Made by a program: the position numbers and the translations under genes
In this document: positions 1 through 5,592 of the stretch, piece by piece
Numbering within the stretch: the first letter of the stretch is position 1
Layout: each line of letters begins with the position of its first letter
DNA from: Anaerolineae bacterium
GTDB taxonomy: Bacteria > Chloroflexota > Anaerolineae > Anaerolineales > Anaerolineaceae
Length of the DNA stretch: 5,592 nucleotides
Direction: 5' to 3'
Assembly (NCBI GenBank): GCA_016213455.1
Contig: JACRAG010000286.1
Span: 1 to 5,592, forward strand
The notes under the pieces: generated by a model
Told to the model about the DNA's origin: nothing
Databases searched by the model: none
The model's input: only the letters and a program-made list of their open reading frames with translations

Positions 1-1490
1 TGTTCACCTGGGAAGGCTACATCCTGGATGACTCGGTCAACGCGCCGCGTCACCTGGACGCCTGGACCTGGGACGGTGTGGCTGCCACCCTCGAAGCGGT
101 TGACAAATACACCCTCAAGTTCACATTCCCGGTTTCCAAGCCGATGACCGCCTTCTACCTGATGAATGAAGATACCTTCATCGTCATGCCGGCGCATCAG
201 CTCAAGCAGTACCACCCCAAGTGGTCTGAAACCCCCACCGACTACAAGACCTTCGAAAACATTTTGTCCCCCGACAAACTGCCGATCGTCACCATGGGCC
301 CCTGGGTCATCACCGAATACAAGACCGACGAACTGATGATCATGCGCCGCAACCCCTATTTCTGGCGGGTTGATGAGAGCGGACAACAGCTGCCCTACAT
401 GGACGAGATCCAGTACGTCAAGGGTCCCTCGGGCGCCGGCCGCGACCTGTGCACCATGGCTGGCAACTGCGACCACATGAACCTGGAAAACCCGAGCACC
501 TTCGTGGAAGTGATGAAACGCGCTCAGGAAGCCGATGCCACCTTCAATGTGACCTGGGGTCCTGAGACCCTCGGCTACGAAGTCATCCTGAACCAATCGG
601 TTGACTACGGCGCCCAGAGCGACGGCGACAAGGCCGTGCGCGAACTGCTGCGCGACCTGCGCTTCCGCAAGGCCCTGAGCTACGCGACCGACCGCGAAGG
701 CATCGCCCAGGCGATCATGCGCGGACCCTTCCTGCGCGGCTGGGCGGGCGGCCTGTTCCCTGGCGCCCCCGAGTTCGACCAGGACTCTGTTGTGTACTAC
801 GCCTATGACCTGCCCTCTGCGCAGGCCCTGATTGCCGAAGTCGGCCTGAAAGACACCAATGGCGACGGGTTCGTCGAGTGGACTGAAGGCCCGATGGCTG
901 GTGAGACGGTTGTGCTTTCGCTGAACGCCAACGAAGACCAGCGCGAAGCCGTCAACATCGCCGAAGCCCTGGTGAACCAGTGGGGCGCGGCTGGCCTGAA
1001 GATCAATTACCGCACCATCACCAGCGCTGCCTGGACCGACGTTTCGACCGCCGGCACCTGGGATATGCACATTGACCGCACCGGTCAGGCTTTCGCTCTG
1101 CCCTTCACCCGTGTGACCGACCTGGCCCCGATGACCAAGACCGCCCCGGTCTGGCACCGCGAAGGCGACACTGCCCGCATGCTGCAGCCCTTCGAGGAGC
1201 GCATGGTTGAGATCATGACCGAGTACCGCGACACCTATGACTCTGCCAAACGCAAAGAATTGATGTCCGAGTACAACAAACTCTTCACCGAGAACGTCTA
1301 CGCGGTGGGTGTGATTGTTGGTCGCTATGGTCTTGGCCTCGCCAAACGCACCATGAACGTCCCCAGTGGCGCGCCTGCCTTCATGTACACCTGGGTGGAA
1401 GACGCCATCATGCTCGATACGCTCTGGGCTCCTGTTGACCAACAGACCCCCCAGAACCGTCCCGAGACTGTTCCGACCTACGCCCCGTAA
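1..1490 (+). CDS. ABC transporter substrate-binding protein, family 5 (Opp/Dpp type), 5'-truncated
   Basis: This is the extracytoplasmic solute receptor of an Opp/Dpp-class importer. The reading frame is open from base 3, so the gene starts before the window; the signal peptide or lipobox cannot be seen. About 495 residues are present and end in TAA. Family 5 traits visible: the VDKYTLKFTF strand, MPAHQLKQYHPKW, GPWVITEY followed by RRNPYFWRVD and QLPYMDEIQYV, then the helix LRFRKALSYATDREGIAQAI, typical of the C-terminal lobe. A complete EF-hand-like loop and a CX5C cysteine pair are noted separately. Codons lean strongly to C-ending forms (aac, gac, ttc, gcc), as expected for an abundant protein. 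It is followed by a strong hairpin and then the permeases. Members of this family bind peptides, but others bind oligosaccharides, nickel or heme, so the substrate is not assigned. The family call is secure. Confidence 0.93.
   Translation, partial: FTWEGYILDDSVNAPRHLDAWTWDGVAATLEAVDKYTLKFTFPVSKPMTAFYLMNEDTFIVMPAHQLKQYHPKWSETPTDYKTFENILSPDKLPIVTMGPWVITEYKTDELMIMRRNPYFWRVDESGQQLPYMDEIQYVKGPSGAGRDLCTMAGNCDHMNLENPSTFVEVMKRAQEADATFNVTWGPETLGYEVILNQSVDYGAQSDGDKAVRELLRDLRFRKALSYATDREGIAQAIMRGPFLRGWAGGLFPGAPEFDQDSVVYYAYDLPSAQALIAEVGLKDTNGDGFVEWTEGPMAGETVVLSLNANEDQREAVNIAEALVNQWGAAGLKINYRTITSAAWTDVSTAGTWDMHIDRTGQAFALPFTRVTDLAPMTKTAPVWHREGDTARMLQPFEERMVEIMTEYRDTYDSAKRKELMSEYNKLFTENVYAVGVIVGRYGLGLAKRTMNVPSGAPAFMYTWVEDAIMLDTLWAPVDQQTPQNRPETVPTYAP
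852..887 (+). other. EF-hand-like calcium-binding loop inside the binding protein
   Basis: These 12 codons read DTNGDGFVEWTE. Acidic or polar ligands sit at loop positions 1 (D), 3 (N), 5 (D), 9 (E) and 12 (E), with G at 6 and a hydrophobic V at 8, which matches the canonical EF-hand calcium loop DxDxDGxIxxxE. I see no flanking second hand. Asp-rich loops of the form DTNGDG are recalled in this binding-protein subfamily, so the site is probably structural (a single calcium site in the C-terminal lobe). Calcium binding itself is inferred. Confidence 0.6.
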
Positions 1491-1510
1491 TCCGTAAGGA
1501 TTAAGTTTTA

Positions 1511-1540
1511 GGGGGGACGAGGGGCAACCCTCGTCCCCCT
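1511..1540 (+). promoter_or_regulatory. Strong intercistronic hairpin with GCAA tetraloop
   Basis: Bases 1512-1523 pair perfectly with 1528-1539 (12 bp, mostly G-C), and 1511/1540 add a G-U pair. The loop 1524-1527 is GCAA, a GNRA tetraloop. The hairpin starts 20 bases after the binding-protein stop codon. A T-run exists (1553-1557) but begins 13 bases beyond the stem, so this is not a classical intrinsic terminator. The position, between a binding-protein gene and its permeases, fits an mRNA-stabilising or partly terminating element that keeps the receptor in excess over the membrane proteins, as known for malE-malF in E. coli. The structure is seen directly; the role is inferred. Confidence 0.75.
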
Positions 1541-1560
1541 GACCGGCATCTGTTTTTATT

Positions 1561-1566
1561 GGGAGG
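1561..1566 (+). promoter_or_regulatory. Ribosome binding site of the first permease
   Basis: GGGAGG lies 4 bases before the ATG at 1571. An in-frame TTG at 1559 overlaps the upstream edge of this site and would add only MGGG with no site of its own, so the ATG at 1571 is the better start. Confidence 0.7.
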
Positions 1567-1570
1567 CGGC

Positions 1571-2569
1571 ATGCTCAATTACATTCTACGGCGTCTCTTC
1601 ATCGCAATTTTCTTGCTGATTGGGGTCGGGATTGTTTCTTTTGTTGTGATCCAATTGCCACCGGGTGACTTTGCCAGCACCTACAAACAATATCTGATCA
1701 ATCAGGCCGGCATGACCGAAGATCAGGCCGACAAGGCGGCCCAGCTGGTGCGCGAGCGCTATGATCTGGACAAGCCCGTGCCGGTGCAGTTCTTCCTGTG
1801 GATCAAGGGTATGGTGACGGAAGGCAAATTTGGCTATTCCTTCGCCTACCGCCGTGACGTGGGCGAGATCATCGCTGAACGCCTGCCCAAGACTTTGCTG
1901 CTCGCGCTGCTGGCTCATTCCATTTCCACATTGTTTGGCGTGGGGTTGGGCATTTTTGTGGCCCCACGAAAATATAGTTTTTGGGATAACGTCTCGTCCA
2001 TTTTTGCGTTTGTGTTCACCTCCGTGCCACGTTTTTCGATCGCCCTGGTCATCTTGTATATTCTCGTATTCACGTTTGACCAACCCAGCATCGTTTCGTT
2101 TTTCTCACCGGAGTATGTGATTGCCCCATGGACCTGGGGGCGCGTGGTGGATATGTTCAAGCATATCTGGCCGGTGCTGGTGATCGCCGGGTTGGGTGGT
2201 GTGGCGCGTAATATGCGTGTGATGCGCGGCAACCTGCTGGACGTGCTCGGCGCTCAATATGTGAGCACGGCGCGCGCCAAGGGTTTGCGCGAAAGCGTGG
2301 TGATGAACAAACACGCCGTCCCCAATGCGCTGCACCCGATTGTGGCGTACCAGGGAACGGTGCTGCCCTACATGATGCAGGGCGAAATGGAAGCCGCCAT
2401 TGTGCTCAACCTGCCCACCATGGGCCCGTTGTTCTACAGCTCATTGGTGACGCAGGATATCTACATCTCCGGCTGCTTCCTGTTGATGTACGGCGTGTTG
2501 ATCGTGCTGGGTAACCTGCTGGCGGATATCTTCCTGGCCGTGCTCGACCCGCGCATTCGCTACAGCTAG
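1571..2569 (+). CDS. dppB: Opp/Dpp-type ABC transporter permease, DppB family
   Basis: An integral membrane subunit of the importer, 332 residues, usual for DppB/OppB. The N-terminus [10 protein letters not shown] followed by a hydrophobic segment (about 9-29) and PPGDF is the family start. The extracytoplasmic loop (about 30-104) contains [17 protein letters not shown] and GKFGYSF, and [11 protein letters not shown] leads into the second membrane segment (about 105-130). Further segments lie near 142-167, 199-215, 255-280 and 302-325. The cytoplasmic EAA-type loop, which contacts the ATPase, is about residues 230-253 ([11 protein letters not shown], then [10 protein letters not shown]). It ends in DPRIRYS, the standard C-terminus. 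The ATG start has the site GGGAGG; the TTG 12 bases upstream is rejected. The first 500 bases use more T-ending codons than the binding protein, partly because membrane segments are Phe/Val/Ile rich. The gene ends 22 bases before the next permease. The symbol reflects family only; a dipeptide substrate is not shown. Confidence 0.93.
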   Translation: MLNYILRRLFIAIFLLIGVGIVSFVVIQLPPGDFASTYKQYLINQAGMTEDQADKAAQLVRERYDLDKPVPVQFFLWIKGMVTEGKFGYSFAYRRDVGEIIAERLPKTLLLALLAHSISTLFGVGLGIFVAPRKYSFWDNVSSIFAFVFTSVPRFSIALVILYILVFTFDQPSIVSFFSPEYVIAPWTWGRVVDMFKHIWPVLVIAGLGGVARNMRVMRGNLLDVLGAQYVSTARAKGLRESVVMNKHAVPNALHPIVAYQGTVLPYMMQGEMEAAIVLNLPTMGPLFYSSLVTQDIYISGCFLLMYGVLIVLGNLLADIFLAVLDPRIRYS

Positions 2570-2576
2570 CTTATCG

Positions 2577-2583
2577 AGGAGGA
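2577..2583 (+). promoter_or_regulatory. Ribosome binding site of the second permease
   Basis: AGGAGGA, close to a perfect anti-Shine-Dalgarno match, sits 8 bases before the ATG at 2592. It is the strongest site in the window and fixes the start of the DppC-type gene. Confidence 0.85.
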
Positions 2584-2591
2584 AAGATTTT

Positions 2592-3719
2592 ATGAGTCAG
2601 AACAATAACGCCCCGGTAAGCCCGATGGAAGTCGGCGAGCACAATGAAAGCTACAATGAGCTGGTGTGGCGGCGTTTTCGCCGCAGCACGCCCGCCATTG
2701 TGGGTGGGTTGATGGTGCTGGCGTTGACCATTATGGCGATTTTCGCCGATTTCTTCTCGCCAACCCCCAATAACAAAATCAACCTGGAACAGGCTTTCAT
2801 TCCGCCGCAGACCATCCATTTCATCGACAAAGACGGCAAGTTCCATCTGCAGCCGTTTGTGTATAACTATGTCAATACCATGGATCCGACCACCTTCCAG
2901 ATCACCTGGACGGAGGATCAGGAAACCATGTACCCGCTGCGCTTCTTCCAGAAGGGTTGGGAATATAAAATACTGGGTTTCATCCCGGCCAATATTCACC
3001 TGTTCACGGTGGATGAAGGCGCGACGGTTTACCTGCTGGGCACCGACAAGATGGGCCGCGACCTGTGGGGCAAGGCCTGTGAAGCCGGGCGCATTTCGCT
3101 CAGCATGAGCCTGTTCGGCACCATCATCTCCATCGCGTTGGGCTCGGTGCTGGGCGTCACCTCCGGGTATTACGGCGGCGGCATCGACAACGCCATGCAG
3201 CGCTTTACCGAGTTCGTCAATGCCTTCCCGCAGCTCCCGCTGTGGATGACCCTGGCTGCGCTGATCCCCAAGACGATGGACTCGTTCTCGGTGTTTGTGG
3301 TCATGTCGATCATCTTTGCCATGCTCTCGTGGACCACCCTGGCGCGCGAAGTGCGCGGTAAGGTGCTGTCGATGCGTGAGACCGACTTTGTGCTGGCGGC
3401 CAAAGAGATGGGCGCATCCGACGCGCGCATCATCTTCCGCCACCTGTACCCGAACACGCTCAGTCATGTCATCGTCATCCTCACCCTCACCATCCCGCAG
3501 GTCATTCTGGCTGAAGCCTTCCTGAGCTTTTTGGGCATTGGCATTCAGGAGCCGCTGATTAGTTGGGGCCTGATGATGCGCAATGCGCAGGATATTCAAA
3601 TCCTTGGCCAGACGCAATGGATTTTCTCGCCGGTGCTCTTCATCGTTGTTGCGGTGCTGGGTTTCAACTTCCTGGGTGATGGCCTGCGCGACGCGGCCGA
3701 TCCGTACGCGACCTTCTAA
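2592..3719 (+). CDS. dppC: Opp/Dpp-type ABC transporter permease, DppC family, with long extracytoplasmic loop
   Basis: The second membrane subunit, 375 residues, clearly longer than the roughly 300 of E. coli DppC. A cytoplasmic N-terminus with LVWRRFRRS precedes the first membrane segment (about 34-54). The OppC family signature [12 protein letters not shown] is at 148-159. Between them is a loop of about 90 residues (58-147), where the short DppC form has about half or less; it includes [21 protein letters not shown] and YPLRFF. Core membrane segments lie near 166-190, 205-225, 232-250, 293-315 and 343-362. The EAA-type loop [20 protein letters not shown] (269-288) is intact, followed by [18 protein letters not shown] and the terminal [12 protein letters not shown] recall this long-loop form from permeases of Chloroflexota, Thermotogae and alphaproteobacteria, so the insert is a subfamily trait. 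Some relatives in Thermotoga move oligosaccharides, so a glycan substrate is possible. The cytochrome gene starts 12 bases after the stop. Confidence 0.93.
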   Translation: MSQNNNAPVSPMEVGEHNESYNELVWRRFRRSTPAIVGGLMVLALTIMAIFADFFSPTPNNKINLEQAFIPPQTIHFIDKDGKFHLQPFVYNYVNTMDPTTFQITWTEDQETMYPLRFFQKGWEYKILGFIPANIHLFTVDEGATVYLLGTDKMGRDLWGKACEAGRISLSMSLFGTIISIALGSVLGVTSGYYGGGIDNAMQRFTEFVNAFPQLPLWMTLAALIPKTMDSFSVFVVMSIIFAMLSWTTLAREVRGKVLSMRETDFVLAAKEMGASDARIIFRHLYPNTLSHVIVILTLTIPQVILAEAFLSFLGIGIQEPLISWGLMMRNAQDIQILGQTQWIFSPVLFIVVAVLGFNFLGDGLRDAADPYATF

Positions 3720-3720
3720 C

Positions 3721-3726
3721 GGGGAG
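3721..3726 (+). promoter_or_regulatory. Ribosome binding site of the cytochrome gene
   Basis: GGGGAG lies 5 bases before the ATG at 3732 and 1 base after the permease stop codon. It supports this start and suggests translation follows directly from the permease. Confidence 0.65.
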
Positions 3727-3731
3727 CCTTC

Positions 3732-5486
3732 ATGCGAAAAAACGTTATTGGTTCAATCGTCCTGGTGGTGGTGGCTTTTGTGAGCGCTTTTGTGCTGGTG
3801 GGGCGCGGCATTGCCATGTTCGCGCCGCCGCCCGATCCGATCTCGCCGGTGGTGAGCGGAAAGGTGTCCGGCCCGGATGGATTGATGGCGGGCGCCGTGG
3901 TGCAGGTGCGCGGCACGCCCATCACCGCGGTGACCAATGAAAAGGGCCAGTTCTCCATTTCAGGCTTGACCGGTAACCAGCCCATCATCCTGACCGCCTG
4001 GTCGCCGGGTTATTACATCGGCTCGTTCCAGGTGGAGCCGGGCGGGCTGGTGTGGGCCACCGGCAAAGGCGCTTTCATCAAAATGAAGCCGCACTACCAG
4101 ACCGACAACTTCAAGTACGACTGGTTTGATTTTGAAGGTGTGCAGGGTTCGGCGTCCTGTGGGTTGTGTCACCGCGAGTATCCCGAGTGGCAGGCCGATG
4201 CGCATTCGCAGTCGGCTGTCAACCCGCGTTTCATTGCCATTTATCGCGGCAGCGACGTGGCGGGCAACGAAGGCACGCTGACCAGCTACAACACGGATGG
4301 CACCATCCGCGAGAAGGAAGCCGGTCAGTCCGATTTCGGTCCCGGTTACCGCCTGGATAACCCGCAGCGCGCGGGCAACTGCGCCACCTGCCACACCCCC
4401 ATGGCTGCCAAGATCCCCAACCAGAACAACTGCGGCTGGTCGGGCTGCCACACCGATTTGACCTCGGAACATGCGCGCGGGAGCATCGACTACGGCGTAC
4501 TGCCGGTTTCGCTCAGCGGCGATGCCGCCGAGGGCATCTCGTGCGACTTCTGCCACAAGATTGGCGAGGTGCACCTGGACGCGGAGACGGGACTGCCCCG
4601 GGCGGATATGCCGGGCATTCTGTCCTACCGCCTGTATCGCCCGACCGAGGGCAACCAGGTCTTCTTTGGCACGTTGATTGATATGCCCCGCCGCGATACC
4701 TACCTGCCGCTGCTGGAGCGCAGCGAGTACTGCGCGCCCTGCCATTACGGCGTGTTTGGCGGCGTGGTGGGCCACGGCACGGTCACGGGCGGCACGCTGA
4801 TCTATAACTCCTACGGCGAGTGGCTGGAGAGCCCCTACGCGGACGAGGAAACCGGCCAAACCTGCCAGGACTGCCACATGCCGCATGTGGAGGAGAAATT
4901 CACCGTCTTTGCCGAGCGCGGCGGTATCACCCGCGATTACTTTGACTTTCACAATCACACCATGCCGGGCGCGGCGGACAGCAACCTGCTGCAAAACAGT
5001 GTCAGCCTGACGGCGGAACCGGTGCGCAGCGGCGGTGAGCTGAGCGTGAGCGTGACGGTGACCAACGATCAAACCGGTCACCATGTGCCCACCGATGCGC
5101 CGATGCGCCAGATGATCCTGGTGGTGCAGGCGTTGGATGAAAACGGGAAAGCCTTGAAGACCCTGTCGGGGCCGTTGAATCCGGAGTGGGCGGGTAATTT
5201 TGCCGGCATGCCGGGCAAAACCTTTATGAAGGTGCTGCGTGACGAAATGACCGGCGAAATGCCGACCGCGGCGTACTGGCGTCCGGTGACGATCGCGGAA
5301 GATACACGCCTGGCGGCGCTGGCGTCCGATACCACCCGCTACGTGTTTGACCTGCCTGCCGGGCAGGCGGCCCAGGTGAAAGTGAGCCTGGTTTTCCGGC
5401 GCAATTATCAGACGTTGATGGAGCAAAAAGGCTTCACCGACGCGGATATCCTGATGGAAGAAGTCCTCTTGCAGGTCGGGAAGTGA
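3732..5486 (+). CDS. Membrane-anchored multiheme c-type cytochrome with carboxypeptidase-regulatory-like domain
   Basis: A 584-residue extracytoplasmic redox protein. Residues 5-29 form a signal peptide or signal anchor (RK followed by a hydrophobic stretch). Residues 38-118 read as a carboxypeptidase-regulatory-like beta domain (VSGKVSGPDGLMAGAVVQV, TNEKGQFSISGL, WSPGYYIGSFQV). Residues about 128-412 hold the heme region: CGLCH 143, CATCH 217, CGWSGCH 234, CDFCH 271, CAPCH 334 and CQDCH 378. Start of the region (CGLCHREYPEWQADAHS) resembles cytochrome c554-type proteins. Candidate distal histidines include H121, H158, H247, H281, H348, H385, H407, H409, H450 and H451. Residues about 418-584 form a C-terminal beta-rich domain with TGHHVPTDAPMRQ, a pattern recalled at the end of other multiheme cytochromes. 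No catalytic site is identifiable, so electron carrier versus enzyme is open. It sits between permease and ATPase genes with gaps of 12 and 5 bases and similar base composition, so it is probably co-expressed with the transporter. Heme attachment needs a cytochrome c maturation system encoded elsewhere. Confidence 0.9.
   Translation: MRKNVIGSIVLVVVAFVSAFVLVGRGIAMFAPPPDPISPVVSGKVSGPDGLMAGAVVQVRGTPITAVTNEKGQFSISGLTGNQPIILTAWSPGYYIGSFQVEPGGLVWATGKGAFIKMKPHYQTDNFKYDWFDFEGVQGSASCGLCHREYPEWQADAHSQSAVNPRFIAIYRGSDVAGNEGTLTSYNTDGTIREKEAGQSDFGPGYRLDNPQRAGNCATCHTPMAAKIPNQNNCGWSGCHTDLTSEHARGSIDYGVLPVSLSGDAAEGISCDFCHKIGEVHLDAETGLPRADMPGILSYRLYRPTEGNQVFFGTLIDMPRRDTYLPLLERSEYCAPCHYGVFGGVVGHGTVTGGTLIYNSYGEWLESPYADEETGQTCQDCHMPHVEEKFTVFAERGGITRDYFDFHNHTMPGAADSNLLQNSVSLTAEPVRSGGELSVSVTVTNDQTGHHVPTDAPMRQMILVVQALDENGKALKTLSGPLNPEWAGNFAGMPGKTFMKVLRDEMTGEMPTAAYWRPVTIAEDTRLAALASDTTRYVFDLPAGQAAQVKVSLVFRRNYQTLMEQKGFTDADILMEEVLLQVGK
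4158..4877 (+). other. Heme-attachment cluster: five CXXCH and one CX4CH motif
   Basis: The motifs lie at 4158-4172 (CGLCH), 4380-4394 (CATCH), 4431-4451 (CGWSGCH, CX4CH), 4542-4556 (CDFCH), 4731-4745 (CAPCH) and 4863-4877 (CQDCH). Every Cys in this part of the protein belongs to a motif, which supports covalent attachment of up to six hemes. The CX4CH motif is non-canonical; it is known in tetraheme cytochromes c3, where it does bind heme, but here that is inferred. Confidence 0.85.
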
Positions 5487-5491
5487 AGGCT

Positions 5492-5592
5492 ATGACCGAA
5501 AACGGCAACCAAAATATCCTTGAAGTAAAAGATCTGAAGCTGTATTTCCCCATTTACCGCGGCTTGATCCAGCGCGTGTCGGGGCATGTCAA
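5492..5592 (+). CDS. Opp/Dpp-type ABC transporter ATP-binding protein, N-terminus only (OppF/DppF-like)
   Basis: This is the start of the cytoplasmic subunit that hydrolyses ATP for import; only 33 codons are in the window and the gene runs off the end. After a short polar lead, ILEVKDLKLYFPIYRG is the first strand of peptide-class ABC ATPases. The following LIQRVSGHV matches the OppF/DppF pattern, in which a GHVKAVDGVSF-like stretch comes before Walker A, rather than the shorter OppD/DppD start. Walker A, Q-loop, signature and Walker B lie beyond the window. The ATG at 5492 has GGGAAG 8 bases upstream. An in-frame GTG at 5483 overlaps the cytochrome TGA and has AGGT 6 bases upstream, so a start three codons earlier is possible and would mean translational coupling. 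The family call is good; D versus F type is less certain. Confidence 0.85.
   Translation, partial: MTENGNQNILEVKDLKLYFPIYRGLIQRVSGHV

Noticed and set aside
78..80. GTG at 78 as the start of the binding protein
   Set aside because: The same frame is open back to base 3 and the upstream residues (such as GYILDDSVNAPRHLDAW) look like family sequence, so the gene begins outside the window.
1541..1557. Classical intrinsic terminator after the binding-protein gene
   Set aside because: The T-run is separated from the stem by 12 bases, so the hairpin is better called a stabiliser or partial terminator.
1559..1561. TTG at 1559 as the start of the DppB-type permease
   Set aside because: It would place the ribosome binding site inside the gene; the ATG at 1571 has GGGAGG upstream and gives the standard family N-terminus.
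2669..2684. Perfect 6-bp inverted repeat with TTTT loop early in the DppC-type gene
   Set aside because: It follows from the Arg-Arg-Phe-Arg-Arg codons at the membrane edge; no other support for a regulatory role.
2571..3617. Long open frame on the - strand (about 348 codons) opposite the DppC-type permease
   Set aside because: Its low-complexity His/Arg/Asp/Gln-rich translation fits an antisense shadow of a clear permease gene; no family likeness is seen.
5354..5368. 7-bp inverted repeat with 1-base centre near the end of the cytochrome gene
   Set aside because: It lies in codons for LPAGQA, has no T-run, and such short G-C repeats are expected by chance in this composition.
3960..5426. 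Long open frame on the - strand (about 488 codons) opposite the cytochrome
   Set aside because: It lies entirely under a well-supported gene, its translation has no recognisable domain, and it is rich in His, Arg, Gln and Ala as expected from the complement of GC-rich coding sequence.
1..5592. Mobile element, CRISPR array, tRNA or other RNA gene
   Set aside because: No transposase or integrase sequence, no spaced direct repeats and no tRNA-like cloverleaf was seen; nearly all of the window is coding.

Overview
The window holds five genes on the + strand, all apparently part of one operon, and no gene on the other strand. They form most of an Opp/Dpp-type (peptide/oligosaccharide/nickel class) ABC importer: a substrate-binding protein cut at its 5' end (1-1490), two permeases (1571-2569 and 2592-3719) and the first ~33 codons of an ATPase (from 5492, or 5483 with an alternative start). 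Between the second permease and the ATPase, with gaps of about 12 and 5 bases, lies a gene for a membrane-anchored multiheme c-type cytochrome (3732-5486).

The sequence is moderately GC-rich (about 58-60% by eye). The style of the binding protein, the long-loop DppC-type permease and the cytochrome with a carboxypeptidase-regulatory-like N-terminal domain all resemble Chloroflexota, probably Anaerolineae. This is recognition from memory, with no marker gene in the window, so the taxonomic call is tentative.

Layout: 1-1490 is the binding-protein C-terminal part. 1491-1570 is the only real intergenic gap; it holds a very strong GNRA-capped hairpin and the ribosome binding site of the next gene. 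1571-3719 holds the two permeases, 22 bases apart. 3732-5486 is the cytochrome, with six heme-attachment motifs (five CXXCH and one CX4CH). 5492-5592 is the start of an ATPase that looks more like the OppF/DppF than the OppD/DppD type.

How they work together: the binding protein captures solute outside the membrane, the two permeases form the channel and the ATPase (with at least one partner expected downstream) powers uptake. The hairpin after the binding-protein gene probably allows that protein to be made in excess over the membrane parts. The role of the cytochrome is unknown. Its tight placement implies co-expression with the transporter, and this is the most interesting point of the window. 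No mobile element, CRISPR array, RNA gene, attachment site or origin was seen.
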